This document shows positions 53,335 through 61,600 of a DNA stretch of 64,000 nt, in pieces (position 1 is the stretch's first letter; every line of letters starts with the position of its first letter). The notes below the pieces were generated by a model, which saw only the letters and a program-made list of their open reading frames with translations, was not told the origin of the DNA and searched no databases. The stretch lies in NCBI RefSeq assembly GCF_014207535.1, contig NZ_JACHGK010000014.1, positions 1-64,000 on the forward strand. Direction: 5' to 3'. The translations under genes were made by a program, and so were the position numbers. Origin of the DNA: Bacillus benzoevorans (GTDB lineage: Bacteria > Bacillota > Bacilli > Bacillales > Cytobacillaceae).

Positions 53335-53634
53335 ATGAGAGACGAAATTATTTATTTAACAACGAATCAAGTGATAGCTATCAATACAGTACAAATTCGC
53401 TTATATTCACCTCAAGAGACTATTGGCGTAAAAGACCCTGCACTGCTGGACACTAAGCTTAACCGACCGAAACAATCCGCATTTGGTCAAGATGCCTATC
53501 CAACCATATATGAAAAAGCAGCTGCACTATTTGAATCCATTGCTAAAAATCATGCTTTCCACAATGCAAATAAAAGAACAGCCCTTGCTTCACTTATTAT
53601 TTTTTTGAAAATAAATCATTATAGATGGACATAG
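53335..53634 (+). pseudogene. Truncated Fic/Doc toxin remnant
   Basis: 99 residues. The Doc-type start is intact (IIYLTTNQVIAIN), and the active site reads HAFHNANKRTA, a variant of the Fic motif H-P-F-x-x-(G/A)-N-K-R with Ala for Pro. The protein stops after KINHYRWT, about 25 residues short of normal Doc, so the last helix is missing. No antitoxin gene lies upstream. It looks like a decayed orphan toxin; whether the fragment folds is unclear. Ribosome binding is weak. Confidence 0.7.
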
Positions 53635-53715
53635 AATAACTAGAATATGGACTCAGAGCCTAGACGACTTAATTTTGACCTCAACTAGCTATCCGATAGT
53701 TAATAATAAGTAGTA

Positions 53716-53964
53716 TTAATCAAAATCATTTTCTTGTTCAACTTTTAAAATTCTTCCTGTTTTTGCAACAATCTCAACTTCGAAAATTCTGTTATCTGGT
53801 GTTAAAATGAAAACTTCATAAACTAAAACACCATTTTCTAAATCCATATCTACGTGTTGAATTTGTCCAGGTACACGTTTAAGTGCAATTTCTTGTGCCT
53901 GTTGCTTCGTAATTCTTTGTCTATACATTGGGGCTTGGGTGCCATGATAAAAATTTTCATACAC
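53716..53964 (-). CDS. PepSY domain protein
   Basis: 82 residues. The PepSY domain spans about 18-80: ITKQQAQEIALKRVPGQIQHVDMDLENGVLVYEVFILTPDNRIFEVEIVAKTGRILKV, here quoted by key parts ITKQQAQEIAL, YEV and TGRILKV. There is no signal peptide, unlike most secreted members. PepSY domains are thought to inhibit proteases. AGGAGG precedes the start. Nearby 328 bases (53965-54292) hold a terminator and no gene. Confidence 0.85.
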   Translation of the reverse strand: MYENFYHGTQAPMYRQRITKQQAQEIALKRVPGQIQHVDMDLENGVLVYEVFILTPDNRIFEVEIVAKTGRILKVEQENDFD

Positions 53965-54200
53965 TTGGGAATTTCCTCCTCGTTAAATGTTTATCCCCTT
54001 ATCTATATGTATTAGACAAACTATGAGTGAACTTAATGACCTTTATTCTTCAGGAACTCTGCTTCTCTACATTTAGAAGATCAACCATAAAGTGATTACT
54101 TTTTAAAAAAATAAAGACGTTATACTTTGTTGCTGTTTACTGCACCCAATTTATTGGAACGCGTGTGGCTGCATGATTGGATAATCAGGGAGGAATTCAA

Positions 54201-54241
54201 AAAAGCCATTAGAGAACCGCTTCAGCTCTAATGGCCTTTTT
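54201..54241 (-). terminator. Terminator after yczE-like gene
   Basis: AAAAGCCATTAGAG and CTCTAATGGCCTTTT form the stem with an 11-base loop; T-runs are on both strands. The hairpin is closely related in sequence to that at 55993-56033. Confidence 0.8.
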
Positions 54242-54292
54242 ACATTGTAGAATTTTGCCTCATATCCGTTTTTCTTTTTCAAAAATTCAATC

Positions 54293-54913
54293 CTAACTGA
54301 TGGCGTCCATTTGCTCGTGAGCGCGCAATTCTGTCTGTCGCTTCTGCATGAGAACCATAAAGAAATTTAAAATCGGTCCTCCTAAAAAGACGGTTAACAC
54401 GGTTCCGAGACCGATTGGACCGTTAAAGAGGAAGGCTAGTGTTAAGGAAACGAGATAAATCAAGGTTCTGGAGAAGAGAATCCCTTTTCCCGTCAACTCC
54501 CGGATGACCAGCATTAAATGATCGAGTGGTGCTGGCGCAAGATGGGTGTATAGATAGACAGCCGTACCCAGCCCAAGGAGAATCACGCCGGTAAGGAAAC
54601 AAACCAGTTTACTTAAGACTTGTTCAGGCACGATGAAATAAGGGAGCAAATAGAGCCAAAAATCAATCCCAATACCAGTGACAACAGCCGTCAGCAGTCC
54701 GATAAATACAGGTCTTTGTCTTTTTAAAACCGCAATCATCAGGATGATGATCAGGGCAAGGATGATTTCCCAACTCCCCACTGTCAATCCAATCGTGCGA
54801 AACAGCCCAACCAATAGCGCATCATAAGGAGATGCCCCCAAATCGGACTGAATCGTGAGCGCAATACCCAGCGTTAAAATGAAAATCCCCGTTACATATT
54901 GAATATATTTCAT
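54293..54913 (-). CDS. yczE: YczE/YyaS/YitT-type membrane protein
   Basis: 206 residues with five or six membrane helices. GIALTIQSDLGASPYDALLVGL near the start and GLGTAVYLYTHLAPAPLDHLMLVIRE are family marks. In B. subtilis YczE is needed for surfactin production; otherwise roles are unknown. Its start overlaps the stop of a GNAT remnant by four bases (ATGA), so translation was probably coupled. Terminator follows. Confidence 0.85.
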   Translation of the reverse strand: MKYIQYVTGIFILTLGIALTIQSDLGASPYDALLVGLFRTIGLTVGSWEIILALIIILMIAVLKRQRPVFIGLLTAVVTGIGIDFWLYLLPYFIVPEQVLSKLVCFLTGVILLGLGTAVYLYTHLAPAPLDHLMLVIRELTGKGILFSRTLIYLVSLTLAFLFNGPIGLGTVLTVFLGGPILNFFMVLMQKRQTELRAHEQMDAIS

Positions 54914-55125
54914 TTTTCGACCCCTTTTGCAGGCAGTTCTTTTACCATTAATATATGCGGGATGCCGGCGTCCATAAAGACGTCTGACGCTGTGCGATAG
55001 CCAAGTTTTTCATAAAAACCTTCTGCCTGCGTCTGCCGGCACACGCTGTCCTTGATAAACACTTCTTTTCTAATATAAAAGGCTTTTTCTAAATCTTTCT
55101 CTGTTGTAATTCTGATTGAGTCCAC
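54910..55125 (-). pseudogene. GNAT acetyltransferase with internal deletion
   Basis: The reading frame from a GTG at 55125 begins like a GNAT enzyme (SIRITTEKDLEKAFYIRKEVFI) and ends like one (QAEGFYEKLGYRTASDVFMDAGIPHILMVKEL). Between them only a few residues (KDSVCRQT) replace the roughly 85 residues that should hold the acetyl-CoA pyrophosphate loop R/Q-x-x-G-x-G/A. The join is in frame, so an ORF remains, but it cannot be an active enzyme. The open frame extends to 55275 without homology there. Confidence 0.75.
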
Positions 55126-55367
55126 AGTTTTGCAGCCCTTTCCATTATTATCGTTGAATAGTATATAAGATGGTGGTTGGATTGTACAGCATTCGCATGG
55201 TGATTCATGACAACTATCCAATCCTTTATGATACGAGATTAATATATTTTTATATTGACAGGAAAAATTGATCATGTTATTATTATCTCGAGTTAAATAT
55301 AATTTAATTAAAGATAATTTAAAACAATGTTTTTAAAGTTAGCATATTTTTTATTTTTTTGAATATA

Positions 55368-55385
55368 TATCTTGAATTCAAGATA
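55368..55385. promoter_or_regulatory. MhqR-like operator
   Basis: TATCTTGAATTCAAGATA is a perfect 18-base palindrome 27 bases before the YceI-type start codon. It differs only in one base per arm from the TATCTCGAATTCGAGATA box bound by MhqR, the MarR-type quinone sensor of bacilli. Confidence 0.7.
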
Positions 55386-55412
55386 ACAAAAACCAAATTG
55401 GAGGAATTTAAA

Positions 55413-55943
55413 ATGAAAAAATGGACAGTAGACCAAACACACTCAACAGTAGGATTTGAAGTAAAGCATATGATGGTATCAAAGGTAAAAGGCCAATTTG
55501 AATCTTATACAGCAGATGTAGCAGCTGAAGATTTAACGGATCTAACCACTGCAGCTATTGCCTTTAAATTTGATGTAGCCAGCATTAACACACGTAATGA
55601 CGATCGCGATAATCACTTAAAATCAGCTGACTTCTTTGATGCTGAGAATAACTCTTCCATAGAGTTTAAATCTACTAATATCACAAAAGATGGCAGCGAC
55701 TTCAAGGTAACTGGCGACTTAACGATTAAGGATGTCACGAAACCAGTAACATTTGATGTTGAATTTGGCGGTAAAGGTACAAACCCATGGGGTGTAGAAG
55801 TTTACGGATTTGAAGCAGCAGCTAAAATTAACCGTGAAGAATTCGGTCTTACGTGGAATGCAGCACTTGAAACAGGCGGGGTACTTGTGGGAAAAGACAT
55901 CAAAATCAAAGTTGAATTAGAACTCAACCCAGCAGCAGAATAA
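55413..55943 (+). CDS. YceI family lipid-binding protein
   Basis: 176 residues from the ATG at 55413 (GGAGG eight bases upstream); the frame extends to 55359 through the operator and is not used. YceI marks: WTVDQTHSTVGFEVKHMMVSKVKGQFESY, the NHLKSADFFD motif and FGLTWNAALETGGVLVG. The fold is a lipocalin-like barrel that binds isoprenoid lipids. There is no signal peptide, so it is cytosolic. In bacilli such genes are induced by quinones or electrophiles, in line with the MhqR-like operator. Terminator follows at 55993. Confidence 0.9.
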   Translation: MKKWTVDQTHSTVGFEVKHMMVSKVKGQFESYTADVAAEDLTDLTTAAIAFKFDVASINTRNDDRDNHLKSADFFDAENNSSIEFKSTNITKDGSDFKVTGDLTIKDVTKPVTFDVEFGGKGTNPWGVEVYGFEAAAKINREEFGLTWNAALETGGVLVGKDIKIKVELELNPAAE

Positions 55944-55992
55944 GTACAGTTTTCAAAAAGAATACTGATAGGATCTACTATATATAGCCTTG

Positions 55993-56033
55993 AAAAGCCA
56001 TTAGAGAATTGTTGGAGCTCTAGTGGCTTTTCT
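55993..56033 (+). terminator. Terminator of the YceI gene
   Basis: AAAAGCCATTAGAG and CTCTAGTGGCTTTT pair around an 11-base loop; TCTTGTTC follows. Confidence 0.8.
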
Positions 56034-56103
56034 TGTTCGTTTCATTCAGACCGATTGTTCGATAAAGTTTGAAGTGTTACCGTGACATCCTGAATTTTGT
56101 TGT

Positions 56104-56146
56104 TGGAAAAAATTAGGGAAACGGGGGAACCGTCCCTCTGTTTCAC
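56104..56146 (-). repeat. GGGACGGTTC repeat unit at bdhA end
   Basis: On the minus strand GAGGGACGGTTCCCCCGTTT continues CCCTAATTTTTTCCAAC. It starts right at the bdhA stop codon. A degenerate GTTACCGTGAC palindrome (56075-56090) is just beyond. Confidence 0.75.
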
Positions 56147-56919
56147 TGTGCCGTGTAGCCCCCGTCCATGACAACGGCCTGTCCGGTGACTCCTTTTGCT
56201 TTGTCGCTTGCCAGGAATAAAGCATAGTCGGCAACTTCGCGTGTGTCCAATAATCGCTTTTGCGGGATTAATGGCAAGAGGATCTCTGCTAACACATCTT
56301 CTATAGGAATACCGCGGGTGTTGGCAAGGTCCTCCATTTGCCCGCGGACGAGCGGGGTATCGACGTATCCTGGGCATAGGGCGTTGACGGTGATTCCGTA
56401 TCGTGCCCCTTCTAGGGCGGCGACTTTGGTTAAGCCGATTGCTCCGTGTTTGGCGCTGTTATAGGCCGCTTTACCGGCGAATCCAACGAGACCGTTAATT
56501 GAGGCAATATTAATAATACGCCCGAAGCGTTGTTTTTTCATAAGAGGGAAAACGCTTTTTGTCAGGATGAAGGGGGCTGTCAGCATGATTTTGACCATCC
56601 GTTCGAACATCTCCGTGGGGAAATCCTCCAGCGGTGATACATGCTGCATACCTGCGTTGTTCACGGCGATATCAACGCGCCCGAATGAGTCTTGGGCTGC
56701 CTTCACTAAACGCTGCAGCTCCTTTTCACTTGTGACATCCGCTTTGATACTGCTGCAATCGAGGCCTGACTCTTGCAGGGTTCCTGCCGCTTCCCTTACT
56801 CTTTCCTCATCGATGTCTGAAAGCATAACCTTCGCACCATTCTCCGCAAATAATTTCCCAATTTCAAATCCAATTCCGCTTGCCGCCCCGGTAATAATGG
56901 CAACTTTGTTTTTTATCAT
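56143..56919 (-). CDS. bdhA: 3-hydroxybutyrate dehydrogenase (SDR)
   Basis: 258 residues, the family's usual length. NAD motif TGAASGIGFEIG, the DVTSEKEL segment, VNNAGMQHVSPLEDFP, and the catalytic S-Y-K set in NIASINGLVGFAGKAAYNSAKHG. PGYVDTPLVRGQ is typical of D-3-hydroxybutyrate dehydrogenases, which convert hydroxybutyrate to acetoacetate with NAD. This fits use of polyhydroxybutyrate, as does the phasin-like protein at 4111. GGGGAGGG precedes the ATG. It follows the CheR gene by about 200 bases, apparently a separate unit. Confidence 0.88.
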   Translation of the reverse strand: MIKNKVAIITGAASGIGFEIGKLFAENGAKVMLSDIDEERVREAAGTLQESGLDCSSIKADVTSEKELQRLVKAAQDSFGRVDIAVNNAGMQHVSPLEDFPTEMFERMVKIMLTAPFILTKSVFPLMKKQRFGRIINIASINGLVGFAGKAAYNSAKHGAIGLTKVAALEGARYGITVNALCPGYVDTPLVRGQMEDLANTRGIPIEDVLAEILLPLIPQKRLLDTREVADYALFLASDKAKGVTGQAVVMDGGYTAQ

Positions 56920-57071
56920 CCTCGTCCCTCCCCTATCTATTGTCGTACCATTCTGTTAAAAACAAGCCCTTCTATTAATATATTCAGCAGCTAATCGAGG
57001 ATGCCAACGAAATCCCGCAGGTAGAACTCAATAATATAAATTTCGATCCTATCAAAAAAAGCACGCAACAA

Positions 57072-57153
57072 AAAAGCGGGGCATCACAGTGACACCCCGA
57101 AATAAAGTATTGGAAGAAATTAGGGGAACGGGAGAGCCGTCCCCTTGTTTTTC
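57072..57153 (-). repeat. Palindrome plus GGGACGG unit at cheR end
   Basis: The unit GGGGACGGCTCTCCCGTTCC covers the last codons of the cheR gene (57120-57145), followed at 57076-57099 by the palindrome GCGGGGCATCACAGTGACAC ending CCCG. The two repeat families are joined here exactly as at 58075-58153 and 56071-56146. Confidence 0.8.
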
Positions 57154-58013
57154 TTGTACAGTTTGTTTTTGCTGCTCAGTACCTCGTAGCAGCTTGCTTT
57201 TTCGGTGCAGTAAAGCGATTCTTTGTCACCGAGACCGAGGATGCCGAACATGCATAGACTATCGTAAAAAAGGTCATGGACCTTTTTTTGCAAAGTACGG
57301 TTAAAGTAGATTAATACATTTCTGCATAGAATGACATGAAACTCATTAAATGAACGGTCTGTTACGAGATTATGCTGGGCGAAGACAATATTTTTTGTTA
57401 AAAATGGATCGAACTTCACCCCAGCACGCGTCACCGTATAATAATCGGAAAAAGACCTTTCCCCGCCGGCAAGCAAATAATTATTGGTGTATTGCTTCAT
57501 CTTTTCCAGCGGAAAAACCCCTGTTTTGGCAATTTCCAGCACATTGGCATTAATATCGGTCGCATAGATTTTACTTTTCTCATACAAGCCGGCTTCATAA
57601 AGCAGGATCGCCATCGAATACACTTCTTCCCCGGTGGCACAGCCTGCATGCCAAATCCGGATCGATGGATAGGTCCGTAACATTGGAATGACTTTTTCTC
57701 TAAACACCTTGAAGAAAGGCGGGTCACGAAACATCTCTGTTACATGGATCGAAAAGCCGGCGATTACCCTTTGTAAACAGGCAGGGTCGTGGAGCAGTTT
57801 ATCGAGAAGTGCCGTAATGCTCGTTAATCCTTCAGCATGAACCGCGTGCCACACTCTCCTTTGGATGGAACAATCGGTATAGTTGCGAAAGTCATAACCG
57901 CACCATTCGTATAACCCCTGCAATAACAAATCAAGTTCAATTTTTTCTAAACGTTGTTTCATCTCATTCCGCTGTTCCGATATCCCTTCATCCTTGGAAT
58001 CGTACATTTGCAT
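57120..58013 (-). CDS. CheR-type protein methyltransferase (RsbM-like)
   Basis: About 297 residues from the ATG at 58013, close to AAAGGGG; 58007 is also possible. The N-terminal helical domain (LLQGLYEWCGYDFRNYTDCSIQRRVWHAV) recognises the substrate. The SAM-binding site is IWHAGCATGEEVYSMAI (about 118-134), and ILCRNVLIYFN and LFGILGLGDKESL-type segments complete the Rossmann fold. It lies just downstream of a hybrid kinase with a long coiled coil, the order of RsbK-RsbM in B. cereus, where the methylase tunes the kinase that controls sigma-B. The last eight residues (KGTALPFP) are encoded by a palindromic repeat. Confidence 0.9.
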   Translation of the reverse strand: MQMYDSKDEGISEQRNEMKQRLEKIELDLLLQGLYEWCGYDFRNYTDCSIQRRVWHAVHAEGLTSITALLDKLLHDPACLQRVIAGFSIHVTEMFRDPPFFKVFREKVIPMLRTYPSIRIWHAGCATGEEVYSMAILLYEAGLYEKSKIYATDINANVLEIAKTGVFPLEKMKQYTNNYLLAGGERSFSDYYTVTRAGVKFDPFLTKNIVFAQHNLVTDRSFNEFHVILCRNVLIYFNRTLQKKVHDLFYDSLCMFGILGLGDKESLYCTEKASCYEVLSSKNKLYKKNKGTALPFP

Positions 58014-58074
58014 CCATCCCCTTTCGCCAACTAAAAAATAACCTCCTCTTGTCAAGAGCGAACGTTCACCAAAA

Positions 58075-58153
58075 CGAGGGGCGTCACAGTGACGCCCCTA
58101 AATTAAGGGTTGGAAAAAATTAGGGGAACAGGAGAACCGTCCCCTTGTTTTTC
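58075..58153 (-). repeat. Palindrome plus GGGACGG unit at kinase end
   Basis: The palindrome GGGGCGTCACAGTGACGCCCC (58079-58099) and the unit GGGGACGGTTCTCCTGTTCC (within 58110-58153) lie end to end. The second supplies the kinase's last residues and stop codon. Confidence 0.8.
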
Positions 58154-61100
58154 CCGTGTTTTTCGTAGAGCCAGACTTTGACTAGGGAGATGAATCGGTC
58201 GGGTTCGATCGGTTTGGTGATATAGTCTGAGGCGCCTGCTTCCATGCATTTTTCACGGTCTTCTTTCATCGCCTTGGCTGTAATGGCAATGATAGGAAGT
58301 TTCTGGAACAGGGGCATTTCCCTTATTTTGCGGATGGCTTCAAATCCATCCATTTCCGGCATCATAATGTCCATTAAGATCAGATCCGTATCGGGATTTT
58401 GCTTCAGTTGTTCAAGGCCTTCACGGCCATTTTCGGCAAAAACAGTTTTCATGCCATTGAGTTCAAGAATATTGGTTAAGGCGAATACATTTCGGACATC
58501 ATCATCGACGAGCAGGACCTTCTTCCCCTTCAGAACGGAAGCGAAATCCTGACATTCTTTCGCGGGACGGTTGGAGACGGTCTGCTGGCTGCCTTCATTT
58601 AAATATAATTGCAGCTCAGCTTTTAAGCGCTCCGGTGAATGCTCGTTTTTGATGATGATTGTGTGCGCGAACTTACTGAGCTGGAATTCCTCTTTAGACG
58701 TTAGGTCGCGCCCTGTGTAGATAAACACTCTTAAATTATTTTGTTCATCGCTTCCCTTTACCTTTTCCAATAATTCACAGCCGCATGTATCGGCTAACCC
58801 TAAATCTAGGATTAAACAGTCAAAGTGGTTAACCTTCAGCTGCTCCATTACCTCACTGCCGGTAGCAACGGCTTTCATAATAAAGTCCATATCGCCAATC
58901 AGTTCCATTATACTATTGCGCTGCTTCAAATCATCATCAACGATCAAGAGCCTTTTAATATGCCTGCTGTCTGCGGCAGGGTGCTCCTGAGTTTCGCTGT
59001 CTTCTCCCGGATTCAGTTCTGAGTTCACGTTCAAAGACGCACTGTTTGCCGCTGCAGTCTCTGCATGGTTTAACATTGGCTCTGTTCCGCTTTTCCCTTC
59101 AGCTTTTGCCGCTCGTTCTTCTCTTCTTTCGGGCACATCCCCATCAAGTTTCGCTGGCACTATGACCTCTGCCCATGAGGAAGGGGGCGCTTGTTCAGGA
59201 TCATTCGCTCCTGCTTCCACAGCCGCCAGTACACTGCTGTCAAGGTCAGCAACATAAAAGGTAAAGGTGCTGCCTTTTCCTGGATGGCTTTCAACTTCTA
59301 TTTTTCCGCCAAGCAATTCGGCGATTTGCTTGCTTATCGACAATCCCAGTCCGGTACCGCCGTATTTACGGCTGGTGGTGCCATCTGCTTGCTGGAAGGC
59401 ATCAAAGATCAGCTGCTGCTTCTCTTCAGAGATTCCTATTCCCGTATCTTTCACAACGAATGCCACCATCGGCCGCGCGCCTGCTCCGCTTCCCGTTTGC
59501 GGATGGAGGCCAATTTCCAATCTGACTTCACCCTGACTCGTAAACTTAAAGGCATTGGATAATAGATTTTTCAATACCTGTTCGACGCGGACTTCATCAC
59601 TATAAAGGAAGGCAGGGACATTTTCATTTACTAAAATCGTAAACTTTACATTCTTTTGCTCCGCAACATGTCTGAAATTAGACTCAATAAAATCAGCAAC
59701 ATCCTTGAGCATGACTTTTCCAGCATTGACGGTCATTTTCCCTGACTCAATTTTGGCCAAATCAAGCAAGTCATTGATCAGGGATAACAAATCGCTGCCG
59801 GAGGCAAAAATCGTTTTCGCATATTCCACTTGCTTCGTTGTCAGATTTTTATCCGGATTATCAACTAATAATTTCGATAAGATTAATAAACTATTTAAAG
59901 GCGTACGCAGCTCATGCGATATATTGGCAAGAAATTCAGATTTATATTTTGAACTTAAGGTGAGCTGCTGTGCTTTCGCTTCCAGTTCGGCACGCGCTTT
60001 TTCCAGCGCCTGATTCATCCGCTCAAAGCGGCTGTTTTGTTCCTTCAAGCTTTTCGCTTGTTCTTCAAGCTCTTTATTGGTTTGCTCCAATTCCTCCTGC
60101 TGCATTTGCAGCTTTTCCTCCGACTGGCGCAGCGCCTGTGCCTGTTCCTCCAGCTCTTCGTTTGTTTCTCTTAATTCCTCCTGCTGGTTCTCCAGTTCCT
60201 CTGCCTGTGCCTGAATTTCCTCCATTAACGTCTGCGATTCTCCCAGCAGTTTCGCTAATTGAATTCTACTCATGACACTTTCAAGAATGACACTAACGTC
60301 TCGCGCCAATTCTTCCAAAAAGATTTTCTGCGTTTCACTGTATGGTTTGAATGTGGCCAATTCTAAAACAGCTTTTACTTCTCCTTCAAAACAAATCGGC
60401 ATCACATAGAGATTCAGCGGTGTGGCCGCGCCTAATCCTGATGTAATCTGCACATAATCGGAAGGAACATTTGTCAGGATAATCGGTTCTTTTTCCAAAA
60501 TCGCCTGCCCGATGAGTCCTTCACCTGGGCGAATCGTATTTATCCCATGCTTCCTTTCCTGAAAAGCATAGGATGCGGCCATCCGATAAAGAGGCTTCCC
60601 GTTTGGTTCCTCCATATCCTGCACATAAAAAACGGCATGGCTGGATTCCACTAACGGTACCAGCTTGGAAAGAAAGGTACGCCCCAATGTTTCTACATCA
60701 TGTGTCCCGCTTAACATGGCCGTAATCTGAGCCAGATTGGTTTTCATCCAAGTCAGTTCCTGTTCCTTTTGCTGCTGCTGCTCTAACGTTTCTGCCATGA
60801 AATTAAACGACTCCGCCACAGTATCCATTTCATTATTGCCGCTGACTTGAACCCTTGAGCTTAATCCGGTTTTTCCCGTGGCAATACTGTTCATGACACT
60901 TGACATCGACTTTAACCGGCTGGACATCATACCAATATTTCGCAAAAGGATTCCGGTAACTAAAATAATAACAGCTGCTAACATCAACTCTGCTGCCAGC
61001 AGCCCTTTGCGGAAATCTTCGACCATATTCTTCAGCGCTGTCCCAAGATTAGCATGAAAGGTATTGGTAATATCCGTTACACCTTGACTAAACTCCGATT

Positions 61101-61548
61101 GAAACGTAACAGCACCTTCATTAATGAGCTGCGCGGCTTCCGCTTTTTTATTTTCTGTAACCAAGGCAATGACCTGATTTTTATGATGATTATATTCAGC
61201 ATTCGCACTTTCCAAGGCCAGTATCAGCTGCTTTTGTTCCGGCGTCTTGATAATCGCCTCTAATTTTTTTAGATCCTGACTGATGAGTTCACTATTTCCT
61301 TGCAGAGAGGTTATTTCTCTCTGTATCGCCTGCTCATCCGTATAAATGATGATATTCCTCAGCTGAATTCCTTGATTTTTCATTTCCCCGCGAATTTCCC
61401 GCGCTAAATTTGATGCTTCATAGCTGTTTTTAACTGATTTGCTTGCTCTATCCAGATGTACATTTTGATACCAGGCAAGAAAAAGGCTGACCACAAGAAG
61501 GGCTGGCAAAGTGCTTATCGCGAGCAATAGTTTCGTTCTAATTTTCAT
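58120..61548 (-). CDS. Hybrid histidine kinase with two receiver domains (RsbK-like)
   Basis: 1142 residues from the ATG at 61548 (AGAGGAA upstream; the frame reaches 61665 without support). Order: TM1 (8-28), external helical CHASE3-like domain, TM2 (about 190-212), HAMP, GAF (about 280-430), a Glu/Gln-rich coiled coil (about 440-530), HisKA with the phosphorylated His in SHELRTPLN (about 544), HATPase_c (NLLSNAFKF, DTGIGI, GGTGLGLSI), REC 1 (Asp in LILDLGL, about 914) and REC 2 (Asp in LMDIMMPEMDG, about 1058). The coiled coil could carry methylation sites for the CheR next door. Likely a stress-input kinase. C-terminal KGTVLLFP comes from a repeat. Confidence 0.93.
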   Translation of the reverse strand: MKIRTKLLLAISTLPALLVVSLFLAWYQNVHLDRASKSVKNSYEASNLAREIRGEMKNQGIQLRNIIIYTDEQAIQREITSLQGNSELISQDLKKLEAIIKTPEQKQLILALESANAEYNHHKNQVIALVTENKKAEAAQLINEGAVTFQSEFSQGVTDITNTFHANLGTALKNMVEDFRKGLLAAELMLAAVIILVTGILLRNIGMMSSRLKSMSSVMNSIATGKTGLSSRVQVSGNNEMDTVAESFNFMAETLEQQQQKEQELTWMKTNLAQITAMLSGTHDVETLGRTFLSKLVPLVESSHAVFYVQDMEEPNGKPLYRMAASYAFQERKHGINTIRPGEGLIGQAILEKEPIILTNVPSDYVQITSGLGAATPLNLYVMPICFEGEVKAVLELATFKPYSETQKIFLEELARDVSVILESVMSRIQLAKLLGESQTLMEEIQAQAEELENQQEELRETNEELEEQAQALRQSEEKLQMQQEELEQTNKELEEQAKSLKEQNSRFERMNQALEKARAELEAKAQQLTLSSKYKSEFLANISHELRTPLNSLLILSKLLVDNPDKNLTTKQVEYAKTIFASGSDLLSLINDLLDLAKIESGKMTVNAGKVMLKDVADFIESNFRHVAEQKNVKFTILVNENVPAFLYSDEVRVEQVLKNLLSNAFKFTSQGEVRLEIGLHPQTGSGAGARPMVAFVVKDTGIGISEEKQQLIFDAFQQADGTTSRKYGGTGLGLSISKQIAELLGGKIEVESHPGKGSTFTFYVADLDSSVLAAVEAGANDPEQAPPSSWAEVIVPAKLDGDVPERREERAAKAEGKSGTEPMLNHAETAAANSASLNVNSELNPGEDSETQEHPAADSRHIKRLLIVDDDLKQRNSIMELIGDMDFIMKAVATGSEVMEQLKVNHFDCLILDLGLADTCGCELLEKVKGSDEQNNLRVFIYTGRDLTSKEEFQLSKFAHTIIIKNEHSPERLKAELQLYLNEGSQQTVSNRPAKECQDFASVLKGKKVLLVDDDVRNVFALTNILELNGMKTVFAENGREGLEQLKQNPDTDLILMDIMMPEMDGFEAIRKIREMPLFQKLPIIAITAKAMKEDREKCMEAGASDYITKPIEPDRFISLVKVWLYEKHGKNKGTVLLFP

Positions 61549-61600
61549 AGGCCGTTCCTCTCTTAGGAAATTTTTCTTAATAGAATGGGATAAAAGACCA

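Noticed and set aside
9574..58100. CRISPR array from the repeated short palindromes
   Set aside because: Copies are singly dispersed between genes, with no regular spacing or spacers, and no cas genes are near.
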